A stretch of 64,000 nt of DNA, from the NCBI RefSeq assembly GCF_004087835.1, contig NZ_CP035119.1, positions 1,054,001 through 1,118,000 of the forward strand. The letters run 5' to 3'. A model generated the notes under the pieces. It worked only from the letters and a program-made list of their open reading frames with translations, had not been told where the DNA came from and did not search any database. The position numbers and the translations under genes were made by a program. Of this stretch, positions 56,415-64,000 are shown piece after piece. This DNA is from Halorussus pelagicus (GTDB taxonomy: Archaea > Halobacteriota > Halobacteria > Halobacteriales > Haladaptataceae). Numbering within the stretch: the stretch's first letter is position 1; the number at the start of each line of letters is the position of its first letter.

Positions 56415-59400
56415 CTACGTCGTCCGCAAGTGGTCGGTCGAGGGTTCGTACACCTCGCCTTTCTGTTTCAGTTTGTCTATCTCGTGTTCGGCCTTCGACT
56501 GCTCCATGCCGATTTCGTCGGCGCGAGACATCACTTCCTCGACCGGCGCGCCCTCGTCGTAGTCCTCCTCGATTTCCGCGATGAGTTGCTTGAGGTTCTT
56601 GATGCGGTCGCGCTGGGACTTCGAGGTGCCCGTCTCGACCACGTCGGCGTCGAACTGGCCGGTCTCGGGGTCCACGCCGATGTCCTGTAGGCACGAGCGA
56701 GTGATGTCCACCGCGCGCTTGGCGTCCTCGATTTCGACCTCGTCCGAGAGGCGGACGCGCGCGCTGGCCTCCGCGAGACGGACCATCGCCTCCAGTTTCC
56801 GGGCCGTCACCGGGACGGGCGCGTCCTCGTCTGCCCCCTTCGTCCGGAGGTCCACGTAGAAGTCCTCGATGGTCCGCTTGGCCTCCTCGGTCATCGTCGG
56901 GAAGCAGTTGCGCTTCGAGTAGGCGATGTACTTCCGCAGGAGGTCGGCGTCGATGGCCGGAGCGACCTCCTCGGTCTGGCTGTTAACCTCTTCCTCGGTG
57001 ATGTTGGGCGCGCTCATCTCGTTGCGCTGGGTGTTCAACTGCCCGGCGTAGTTGGTCTGGATGATGTGTTCGGCGAGGCGCTTGTCGTGTTCCTCGTCGG
57101 GTTGGTCGGTGACGGTGAAGATGAGGTCGAACCGCGATATCAAGGCGGGTTCGAGGTCTATCTGCTCGCCGATGGGTTCGTACTGGTCGAACCGGCCGTA
57201 CTTGGGGTTGGCCGCGCCGAGCAGCGAACACCGAGACTTGAGCGTTGCGTTGATTCCGGCCTTCGAGACCGAAATCTTCTGCTGTTCGAGACCTTCGTGC
57301 ATCGCCGAGCGGTCCGAGGGGTCCATCTTGTCCAACTCGTCCACTGCCGCGATGCCCTTGTCCGCAAGGACGAGCGCACCGGCCTCCAGCGTCCACTGCT
57401 GGCCGTCGCCGAAGTCGTCGCGGACGGCGGCGGCAGTGTTGTGCGTCACGATTCCGTTGCCGACGAAGTTGTGCGTCTCCGGAACAGTGAGGTCGAAGAC
57501 TTCTTTCTCGCCGGTATCGGCGGTAGCGACGACCTCGTCCCATCGAAGGGTCGCGTCGGCGACTTCGCGGACCCTGTCGGCCGACGAACCGAGGTCGATG
57601 TCTTCGAGCATCGACTGCACTCGGGAGCGACTCGGGTGGTCCCCTCGATGAACGTTGTTGTGGTACTCACCAGCGACGCCACCGTCGGGAACGGCCAGTG
57701 CAGCGCCGACCGGTAATTTCTCGTCCTGTCCGCGCTCGTCCGCGACGATTCGTTCGAGCGCATGCTGCTTTTCGGTAGACTCGAAGCCGATAGCGTCGGC
57801 GTATCTGTCGATGTCGGCACCGTACAGTTCGACGAAGTGCTGGACGTGCTTGGACTCGATAGTCCGGCCGTCGGCGAGTTCGGAGGTTCCGCGTCGGTCG
57901 CGCTCGCGGGTCCGGGCACGAACGCCGTACGACTCCAACATGAGTTGAATTTGGTCGGCGAGCGTTTCGCTAATAGTCGAGAGAAGAACGCTCGACCCGC
58001 CGTCGTCGCGTTCGGACACGGACCCATCGGCGTCCATCAACCCTCTAAGGAACGCATCAGCGTGTTCCGCCGTCGTGAGTTCCGGTGCGAGCGCGAGGTC
58101 GGCCTTCGGCGTCTCCATTCCGGCGTTAGCGAACAGTCGCGCAATTGTCGCACTGCTGACGCGGATGCACGGAACTCGGCCGTCTTGTCGCTCTATCTTT
58201 GGTCGCTTGTCGAACTTCTCGGCGAAGATGTCGGCGGCGCGTTTCAGCAGGTCTTCATCGCCGTTCGAGATTCTGACCATCCCGCGGTTGCCGTTCCGGC
58301 GATTGAGCGAGATGTCACCGTCGCCGAAGACGAGGCCGAGCAGGTACATCAGGTCCGCGTCGAATCGGTCGGGAACCGTAATGGAGTCCCCGTGTCGGAT
58401 CATCAGCCGCTCGAACTGTACGTCGGTTCTGCTCGCCCCAATCGCGTCGAGTATTCGATCCAGTTTTTCGAGCGGGACGTGGCGGTTCTTGAGATGCGAG
58501 TAGATGAAGTCCTCCGAGAGGTCGAGGTCGGCCGCGGCGTCACGGAGCGTTCCGAACTCGTCCAGCAGCGATTCTCGAAGGAACTCGATAGAATCGTCGG
58601 CCAGCAGTAGCTTTTCCGTAGTGAGTTCTAAAAATGCCCGAACTGAAACTGCCGTCCGGTCGAGGTCGTCGTACTTGGGAACGGCGACGTAATCACCTGC
58701 CTCGACCGCAGAAATCTCCGTCCACTCGATACCGTTCTCGCCGCAAGTCAACACAGGCGTGTTGACGGACGCTTCGAGTTCCTTTCCGTAACTCGTCTCG
58801 ATTCGGCGACACGGCTTCTCGGGCATTCGCCAGACGTGCGAGGACGCTGCGTCGGACATGCGACCGGCCTCGCGGTCGAACGTCTGGACACCGACCTCTT
58901 TCTCGACCGCCGTCTCGTCGGTGACTGGTTCGGGGAGTTCGCTCGAAACGACATCTCGGACTTCTCGGAGTCCGTCATCGGTGTGAATCATCGTGTCGCC
59001 CGTCACACAGAGACCGGCGCTCGATGACCCCTTACCGGAGGTGTAGACCGAGCGCGGGGCGATGTTCTGGACGTACGAAATCATCTGCGACTTCCCCGTA
59101 CCGGGGTCCCCGATTAAGAGCATATGTAGGTCGCCACGAATCCGGGATTTGTCCGGGAGGTGCTTCGTCACGCCGGAGAACAGTTGGAGAATCATCGCCA
59201 ACTTCTCCTCTTCGTAGCCGTAGATGGCCGGAGCCATCGAATCGACCATCTGCTCGTAAATGTCCGCTTCCTGCGAGAGTTCGACGATTTCTTTCTTGTC
59301 CTCGTCGGTGATGTCCATGTCCTCGAACTCCTCGTCCTCGATGGTCACCGAGATGCCGTCCATGTACACGTCGAAGACGGCGGACTTGTCCTGTCCGCTC

Positions 59401-60083
59401 CCCTGCTGTTCGAGGTGGAGGATGCCCGTCACCGTGACGTGGTCGCCCGGCGTCACCTCGCCGGTGATGTCGTCCTCGATGTGAACGTCGAGGCTCTGGG
59501 GCGTCTCGCCGCCGCGCAGGCCCTCGGGACTCTCTTGGACCCGAATCTTCTGAGAGTCCACGAACTCCGACTGGTCGAAGTTGATCTGGAACGGTCCCTG
59601 TCGCTCACAGCCCTGACACTCGTGGGGTTCCTGAAAGTCGCCGCCGCTCTGGGGGATGTAGGTCAGTGTCCCGCAGCGCTGACACTCGAAGGCGGCCTCC
59701 TGAATCTTCGGTCGGACGTTCGTCGCCTTCCGGACGATACCCTGCACGCTGACCATCGTGTTGACGTGCCGGGCGCGAATCTCCCGGATGTCGGTGATTG
59801 TGTCCAGATTCTCGACGCGGACGTGGGCCTGCCCGAGGCTCACGTCCACCGGGAGGTCGTAGAGACGCAGCGCCTCCTCGGCGTACTCGCGTAGCTGTTC
59901 GGGTTGCGAGAGGAAGTCGTCCGCGAGGTCGGCGTCGTAGCGATAGAGTTCGGTCCAGTCGATGGAGAGCGAGCGCTGTTCGTTCGGATAGTTCTGCGCG
60001 AGTCGGCCGATCTCGTCGCTGTAGTACCGCCGGTAGAACTGCTCGAAGTTATCGATAAGCTCCGTATTCTCCGCGCGAGCCAT
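56415..60083 (-). CDS. mcm: Replicative MCM helicase containing an intein
   Basis: A 1222-residue open frame. Removing the intein (residues 359-882) gives a 698-residue host protein, the usual MCM length. The N-terminal domain has a zinc finger (Cys134, 137, 156, 159); the AAA+ core has Walker A GDPGTGKSQ (325-333), Walker B AAVDELDKM and the arginine finger SRFD. A C-terminal winged helix ends DHLRTT. It unwinds the replication fork. The intein interrupts right after GKGSSSAGL, between conserved ATPase residues, so activity depends on splicing. Confidence 0.96.
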   Translation of the reverse strand: MARAENTELIDNFEQFYRRYYSDEIGRLAQNYPNEQRSLSIDWTELYRYDADLADDFLSQPEQLREYAEEALRLYDLPVDVSLGQAHVRVENLDTITDIREIRARHVNTMVSVQGIVRKATNVRPKIQEAAFECQRCGTLTYIPQSGGDFQEPHECQGCERQGPFQINFDQSEFVDSQKIRVQESPEGLRGGETPQSLDVHIEDDITGEVTPGDHVTVTGILHLEQQGSGQDKSAVFDVYMDGISVTIEDEEFEDMDITDEDKKEIVELSQEADIYEQMVDSMAPAIYGYEEEKLAMILQLFSGVTKHLPDKSRIRGDLHMLLIGDPGTGKSQMISYVQNIAPRSVYTSGKGSSSAGLCVTGDTMIHTDDGLREVRDVVSSELPEPVTDETAVEKEVGVQTFDREAGRMSDAASSHVWRMPEKPCRRIETSYGKELEASVNTPVLTCGENGIEWTEISAVEAGDYVAVPKYDDLDRTAVSVRAFLELTTEKLLLADDSIEFLRESLLDEFGTLRDAAADLDLSEDFIYSHLKNRHVPLEKLDRILDAIGASRTDVQFERLMIRHGDSITVPDRFDADLMYLLGLVFGDGDISLNRRNGNRGMVRISNGDEDLLKRAADIFAEKFDKRPKIERQDGRVPCIRVSSATIARLFANAGMETPKADLALAPELTTAEHADAFLRGLMDADGSVSERDDGGSSVLLSTISETLADQIQLMLESYGVRARTRERDRRGTSELADGRTIESKHVQHFVELYGADIDRYADAIGFESTEKQHALERIVADERGQDEKLPVGAALAVPDGGVAGEYHNNVHRGDHPSRSRVQSMLEDIDLGSSADRVREVADATLRWDEVVATADTGEKEVFDLTVPETHNFVGNGIVTHNTAAAVRDDFGDGQQWTLEAGALVLADKGIAAVDELDKMDPSDRSAMHEGLEQQKISVSKAGINATLKSRCSLLGAANPKYGRFDQYEPIGEQIDLEPALISRFDLIFTVTDQPDEEHDKRLAEHIIQTNYAGQLNTQRNEMSAPNITEEEVNSQTEEVAPAIDADLLRKYIAYSKRNCFPTMTEEAKRTIEDFYVDLRTKGADEDAPVPVTARKLEAMVRLAEASARVRLSDEVEIEDAKRAVDITRSCLQDIGVDPETGQFDADVVETGTSKSQRDRIKNLKQLIAEIEEDYDEGAPVEEVMSRADEIGMEQSKAEHEIDKLKQKGEVYEPSTDHLRTT
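57438..59009 (-). other. Intein in MCM with LAGLIDADG homing endonuclease
   Basis: A 524-residue intein beginning at Cys (CVTGDTMIHTDDG) and ending VGNGIVTHN before host Thr. Block A and block G (penultimate His, final Asn) are normal. Two LAGLIDADG motifs, LLGLVFGDG and LRGLMDADG, both keep the catalytic aspartates (intein 230 and 328), so homing could be active. The usual block B histidine is replaced: SVNTPVLT has Thr84 where TxxH expects His. The insertion point is the GKGSSSAGL/TAAAV site of MCM. Confidence 0.9.
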
Positions 60084-60339
60084 TCAACCACTCTTCGTTC
60101 CTCACCCTGTAAGAAGTTTCGTAAACGGACTGAAAGTGAAAGTGGACGATAGCGAGGCGTCGTCGGGAGTAGAACGACCGGCGAGTTGGTCGGCGGCGGC
60201 TGGTTCATGGTACCGACCTAATGGTCAATGCTATTACTTATAAGGCAGATCTTACTTATTTTTGGTAATGGTGGTGAACGACGTTACTTTTCCAGCTTTT
60301 TATTTTTCTGTTAAAATTTTAACTATTATGTACCTATAA

Positions 60340-60660
60340 TCAGGTGCTTCGATATGCTTGTGCTCCACGAATGAGACCAACGAGCGAAAGTAAAAAGTAT
60401 GCAATTGTGAGCAACACCAGCCCTTTGTTTAAATATCCAACTATAGCACCCATCAGTGACAGCGTTGAAACGAGAAGTAACACTTCTGAGTAGGCTTTTT
60501 GCCTTCCCATTAGCATAAGTCCGCCTGCACAAGCAAGAAGAAATAACAATCCACTCGCTAAAACTGCCTTTACTTGTACATAAGCTAAGATAGCACCAAC
60601 CAGACCAGTAACTATTAAGCCTAGTGTGCTTACTTTCCATTTCAATCGTTGAAAGGCCAT
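60340..60660 (-). CDS. AT-rich small membrane protein
   Basis: A 106-residue protein with about four membrane helices, low in acidic residues and AT-rich compared with the host. It lies in an AT-rich patch between mcm and tRNA-Pro, a typical place for acquired DNA. Function unknown. Confidence 0.65.
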   Translation of the reverse strand: MAFQRLKWKVSTLGLIVTGLVGAILAYVQVKAVLASGLLFLLACAGGLMLMGRQKAYSEVLLLVSTLSLMGAIVGYLNKGLVLLTIAYFLLSLVGLIRGAQAYRST

Positions 60661-61054
60661 ACTAGACCTATTACAATTCCAAGTTTAAAACTAAATAGGA
60701 TGTGAATAAACTACACTTTCGAACCTCGATACTGATGATTGCGGTTCTATTTATCCAATTATATGCTTAATCAACCAAAATCGTTGTTAGCTGTGGTCAG
60801 TATTATCATATGCGTAATCAAAACCAGCGTGAAGAAGATACTACGGCAGGGACGACTGTCAGTACTGAATCGCTAATTGATTTTCCCTTTCCCCGTTAGC
60901 AATTAGAGAAGGCATGACGGAAGCGACCCCCGTCCAGCAGTTGGATGGGCCGCGCACTTGACAAAACAGGCTCCGGACCCCGAATCTGAGAAAATAAGCG
61001 ATACAGACGCCAATTACACCGAATCCGCTAGCTCAGAACCGTACAGAAACTAGA
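60661..61054. other. AT-rich intergenic region beside tRNA-Pro
   Basis: About 390 nt containing no gene I can support. Short frames such as one at 60810-60899 (29 codons) have no ribosome site or recognisable product. No repeat of the tRNA 3' end, as an integrated element would leave, is visible in the window. Confidence 0.45.
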
Positions 61055-61127
61055 TGGGACCGCCCGGATTCGAACCGGGGTTATCGGCACCCAAGGCCGA
61101 AAGGATACCAAGCTACCCCACGGTCCC
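61055..61127 (-). tRNA. tRNA-Pro (UGG)
   Basis: On the minus strand GGGACCG pairs with CGGTCCC at the acceptor end, the T-arm reads CCCCGGTTCGAATCCGGG, and the anticodon arm TCGGC-CTTGGGT-GCCGA presents UGG. CCA is not encoded. It is followed by a run of AT-rich sequence. Confidence 0.93.
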
Positions 61128-61181
61128 GCATCATCTACTAGCGCGGCAGTCCGTGTAAAGAGTTTCGTTTAGAGCCACGAA

Positions 61182-63020
61182 TCACGCGACGCTCCAAATC
61201 GCCTCAATGCCGACGGTCGTGACGACGGCGAAGATGAGTTGCAGGGGCGCACCGACCCGCACGTAGTCGGTGAACTTGTAGCCGCCGGGACCGTAGACGA
61301 AGAGATTCGTCTGATAGCCCACCGGCGTCATGAACGCCGTCGAGGCCGCGAAGGTGACCGCCAGCACGAACGCGAAGGCGTTGGCGTCGAGTTGGTGGGC
61401 GGCCTCGGCGGCGACCGGAATCATCAGCACGACGCTGGCGTTGTTGCTGACGATATTGGTCAGCGCCGCGGTAACGACGTAGAACAGCCCCAACACCGCG
61501 ATAGGGGGGAAGAAGTCGGCCGACAGCACGAGCAGGTCGGCTATCAGGTCGGCCGCGCCGGTCTCCTCCATGGCGATGCCCAGCGGGATGACGCCCGCCA
61601 GCAGGAAGATAACGTCCCACTCCACGGCGTCGTAAATCTCCGGCGGATTGAGGACGCCCGTCAGGACCATCACCAGCGCGCCCGCGAGCGCCGAGACCAT
61701 GATGGGGAGTACGCCGAGCGCCGCCACCGTGACCACAGCGGCGACGATGCCGATGGCGAGCAAAATCTTCGACTCGCGGTAGTCGGGTCGCTCTATCTCT
61801 TGGGCGACGATGAAGTCGCGGTTGGCGTTCAGCCGCGAGATGCTATCGGGGGTCGCCTGCACCAGCAGCGTGTCGCCGACCTGCAACTCGGCGTGATCCA
61901 TGCGCTTGCGGATGTACTCCGGGCCGCGACGCAGGGCCAACACCGTGGCGTCGTAGCGGTCCCGGAAGTTGGCGGAGGCGAGCGTCTCGCCGAACAGCGA
62001 CGACCGGGGCGCGACGACGACTTCAACGAGGCTCTGGCCGGTCTCGTCGCCCTCCAGTTCATCCTCGTCAACGGATATCTCAGGCAGGAGTTCAAGACCC
62101 TCGGTGTCGATGAGGCTCACGAGCGTCTCGCGGTCGGTCCGAAGCGCGAACACGTCGCCCGCCCGAATCTCCTTCGGGGCGAGCGGTTCCACGAACGTCT
62201 GGCCGTCGCGGATGAGTTGGACGAGGTCCACGTCGAACTCGGTGCCCGCGAGCGCGTCCGCGACGGTCTCGCCGACCAGCGGCGAGTCGGCGGGGACAGT
62301 CACTTCGGTGAGATACTCCTCCAATCCGAACTCCTGCGTGAGGTCCTCGCGGACCGGGATGCGCGCGGGGGTGAGCCACCGCCCGACGGTCATGAGATAC
62401 GCCGTGCCGACGACCGAGACGAGGACGCCGAGCGCGGTGAACTCGAACATCGAGAAGGCGTGGAGTTCGGGAAAGATATCGGGGTTCTGTGCACCCAGTC
62501 GCGCCGCGAGGTCGCTTGCAAGGATGTTGGTCGAGGTGCCGATGAGCGTGAGCGTGCCGCCGAACATCGAGGCGTACGAGAGCGGCAACAGGAGTTTCGA
62601 CGGCGAGGTCTTGCCCTCGTGAGCGAGGTCCGTCACCATCGGCAACAAGATAGCGACCGCCGCGGTGTTGTTGATGAACCCCGAGATAGAGCCGACGACG
62701 CCGATAGTCGCGCCGAGTTGCCGAGTCTCGTCGTCTCTGGTGAACGCCGCTATCTTCCGCCCGAGAATCTGGACCGCGCCGGTTCGCTGGACGCCGTAAC
62801 TCAGGATGAACATCGCCAGCACGGTGACGGTCGCGGAACTGGCGAACCCCGAGACGCCCTCGGCGGGCGAGACCTGCGTCCACGGTTCCAGCACCATCAG
62901 CGCCACCATGATGCCGATGGCGGTGATGTCGATGGGAATCGGTTCGGTCGCAAACAGCACCAGCGCTACGAGAATGACGAGAAACACGACGATGATGCCG
63001 GGCGTCAGCGAGAGTGCCAC
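61182..63020 (-). CDS. SLC13-type anion transporter with two TrkA-C domains
   Basis: A 612-residue membrane protein: five or so helices, then two TrkA-C (RCK_C) regulatory domains (about 225-305 and 330-405), then six or so more helices. The motifs GSISGFINNTAAVAILLP and ALTNIVSNNASVVLMIP are the twin SLC13/CitT half signatures. It likely carries sulfate, phosphate or dicarboxylate with sodium. Start at ATG 63020. Confidence 0.9.
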   Translation of the reverse strand: MALSLTPGIIVVFLVILVALVLFATEPIPIDITAIGIMVALMVLEPWTQVSPAEGVSGFASSATVTVLAMFILSYGVQRTGAVQILGRKIAAFTRDDETRQLGATIGVVGSISGFINNTAAVAILLPMVTDLAHEGKTSPSKLLLPLSYASMFGGTLTLIGTSTNILASDLAARLGAQNPDIFPELHAFSMFEFTALGVLVSVVGTAYLMTVGRWLTPARIPVREDLTQEFGLEEYLTEVTVPADSPLVGETVADALAGTEFDVDLVQLIRDGQTFVEPLAPKEIRAGDVFALRTDRETLVSLIDTEGLELLPEISVDEDELEGDETGQSLVEVVVAPRSSLFGETLASANFRDRYDATVLALRRGPEYIRKRMDHAELQVGDTLLVQATPDSISRLNANRDFIVAQEIERPDYRESKILLAIGIVAAVVTVAALGVLPIMVSALAGALVMVLTGVLNPPEIYDAVEWDVIFLLAGVIPLGIAMEETGAADLIADLLVLSADFFPPIAVLGLFYVVTAALTNIVSNNASVVLMIPVAAEAAHQLDANAFAFVLAVTFAASTAFMTPVGYQTNLFVYGPGGYKFTDYVRVGAPLQLIFAVVTTVGIEAIWSVA

Positions 63021-63077
63021 GTCACCTACGACTCGCGGCGGGAAGAAAAATGATGTGGACTTCCGGAGGCGACGACC

Positions 63078-63368
63078 TCAGGGGTCCCACACCGAGACCC
63101 AGCCGTCGCCGGTGACGACGACCAGATACCCGTCGATGGTGAACTCGAACTGCCAGTGGGCGTCGGACGACCGCCGGTCAAAGAGCGTGTCGAGCGCTTC
63201 GAGGTCCACCGCCTCGTACAGTTCGAGGTCGCTGTCGGTCGGGTCTACTCCTTCGACCGAAGCGACCGCCTCGATTATCGTCTGACTGATCGGGGCGTCC
63301 CCGTCTCTGCGCGTCTCGTAGACCGGGGTACCCTCTCGACGGAGTCGGTTGCCGTCTGCTGTCGCCAT
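63078..63368 (-). CDS. HalOD1 output-domain protein
   Basis: A 96-residue protein matching the HalOD1 domain: ISQTIIEAVASVEGVDPTDSD, LYEAVDLEALDTLF and the closing WQFEFTIDGYLVVVTGDG. These small haloarchaeal modules are predicted output units of signalling. It is a stand-alone copy, 57 nt from the transporter. Confidence 0.85.
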   Translation of the reverse strand: MATADGNRLRREGTPVYETRRDGDAPISQTIIEAVASVEGVDPTDSDLELYEAVDLEALDTLFDRRSSDAHWQFEFTIDGYLVVVTGDGWVSVWDP

Positions 63369-63463
63369 CGAAACGGTATAGGCGAGTGTCGAATATGAAA
63401 GCCCGTCAGACGCACGTCAGACGGACCGCAACCGAGTCGAGAGACCGAAACAGAGAGCGCCGT

Positions 63464-64000
63464 TCACTCCTCCTCGCCGTGAAGTTCGAGTTCGGCGACG
63501 ATTTCGAAGGGGTGGTCGTCCTTCCGCACCCCGTCGAGAATCTTGAATGCCTCGTCGGGCGCGAGGAAGTGGCTGGTGACGACCCGCCCGAGGTCGGTGG
63601 GTTCGAGACCGTCGATGAACCCGTACTCCAGCAGTTTCCCGAGCGCGTGCTTGGTCGGAATCTCGCCGATCATCCGGTCGCCGAGGCGCTTGGCCTCCGT
63701 GCCCGCGACCGTGATGTTCGCCAGCGTCTCCTCGACTGCGGAACTCTCGTCGTAGAGCGTCTGGACGTTCTCCATCTCGCCTTTCAGGAGTTTGAACGCC
63801 ACCTCGTCTTCGGTCATCTCCATGCTGTTGTGGTAGGCCGTGTCGGGTTCCACGAGGACGTACACTCTCCCGCGGTCGTGGTAGTCCGGACGCCCCGCCC
63901 GGCCGAGCATCTGGTGGAACTCTTGGACGGAGAGCCACTCGATGCCCATGGCGAGCGTGTCGAAGATGACCTGCGACGCCGGGAAGTCCACCCCGGCCGC
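63464..64000 (-). CDS. 3' end of a Ski2-like DEAD/DEAH helicase (truncated by window edge)
   Basis: 178 residues of the C-terminal part are visible; the gene continues past 64000. It has helicase motif V/VI (AAGVDFPASQVIFDTL, then QMLGRAGRPDYHDRGRVYVLVE), followed by the winged-helix region and a Glu-rich tail. An ATG at 63991 is internal. The layout matches archaeal Ski2-like superfamily 2 helicases. Confidence 0.88.
   Translation of the reverse strand, partial: AAGVDFPASQVIFDTLAMGIEWLSVQEFHQMLGRAGRPDYHDRGRVYVLVEPDTAYHNSMEMTEDEVAFKLLKGEMENVQTLYDESSAVEETLANITVAGTEAKRLGDRMIGEIPTKHALGKLLEYGFIDGLEPTDLGRVVTSHFLAPDEAFKILDGVRKDDHPFEIVAELELHGEEE

Noticed and set aside
60084-61054. Integrated element attached to tRNA-Pro
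   Set aside because: There is no integrase and no second copy of the tRNA 3' end in the window.

Overview
The window is chromosomal DNA of a haloarchaeon (class Halobacteria; I cannot fix the genus). The evidence is high GC, very acidic proteins, an archaeal TFB, an MCM helicase, HalOD1 and HVO_0234-type proteins, a Tat substrate, and many genes whose start codon lies about 26-29 nt downstream of a TATA-like box, as expected for leaderless haloarchaeal transcripts. Most of it is ordinary housekeeping sequence on both strands, broken by short AT-rich accessory islets.

Layout. 1-3068: thiolase, an SPFH membrane protein and a small membrane protein. 3061-5700: an AT-rich islet with a Tat-exported precursor ending in a ten-cysteine, 45-residue tail (a halocin-like peptide candidate) facing a two-gene ABC exporter. 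5745-9718: uvrC, a membrane protein and a secreted nuclease with a lamin-tail domain. 9874-12872: a second ABC exporter of the same type and a winged-helix/TumE-like pair. 12869-22035: ligA, a TraB-like protein, a class V aminotransferase, an AT-rich orphan, an MFS transporter, an AbrB/PIN pair and an S66 peptidase. 22069-22394: remnant of a GH43 glycosidase. 22476-29300: metY-metX, an HtrA-type protease, an SDR protein and an FAD amine oxidoreductase. 29477-38725: serB, a VapBC pair, and hisA, hisB and hisI with an ACT-domain regulator, an AI-2E-family transporter and a YigZ protein. 38796-44743: a DESG-motif orphan, glmM, a beta-propeller protein, and a compact type II restriction-modification module whose endonuclease and C5-methyltransferase genes abut tail to tail. 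44898-50095: prs, ileS and a HIT protein. 50160-56413: two MinD/ParA-like ATPases around a TFB gene, with several haloarchaeal genes of unknown function. 56415-60083: mcm interrupted by a 524-residue intein. 60340-64000: a small AT-rich gene, tRNA-Pro, an SLC13-type transporter with two TrkA-C domains, a HalOD1 protein and the 3' end of a Ski2-like helicase.

The strongest candidates for something undescribed are the cysteine-rich secreted precursor with its convergent exporter (3158-5649), the restriction-modification pair with an endonuclease I cannot assign to a family (42455-44743), the MCM intein lacking the usual block B histidine, and an 18-codon micro-ORF behind a perfect Shine-Dalgarno sequence (51013-51069). 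All functions are read from motifs and context; no database search was possible.
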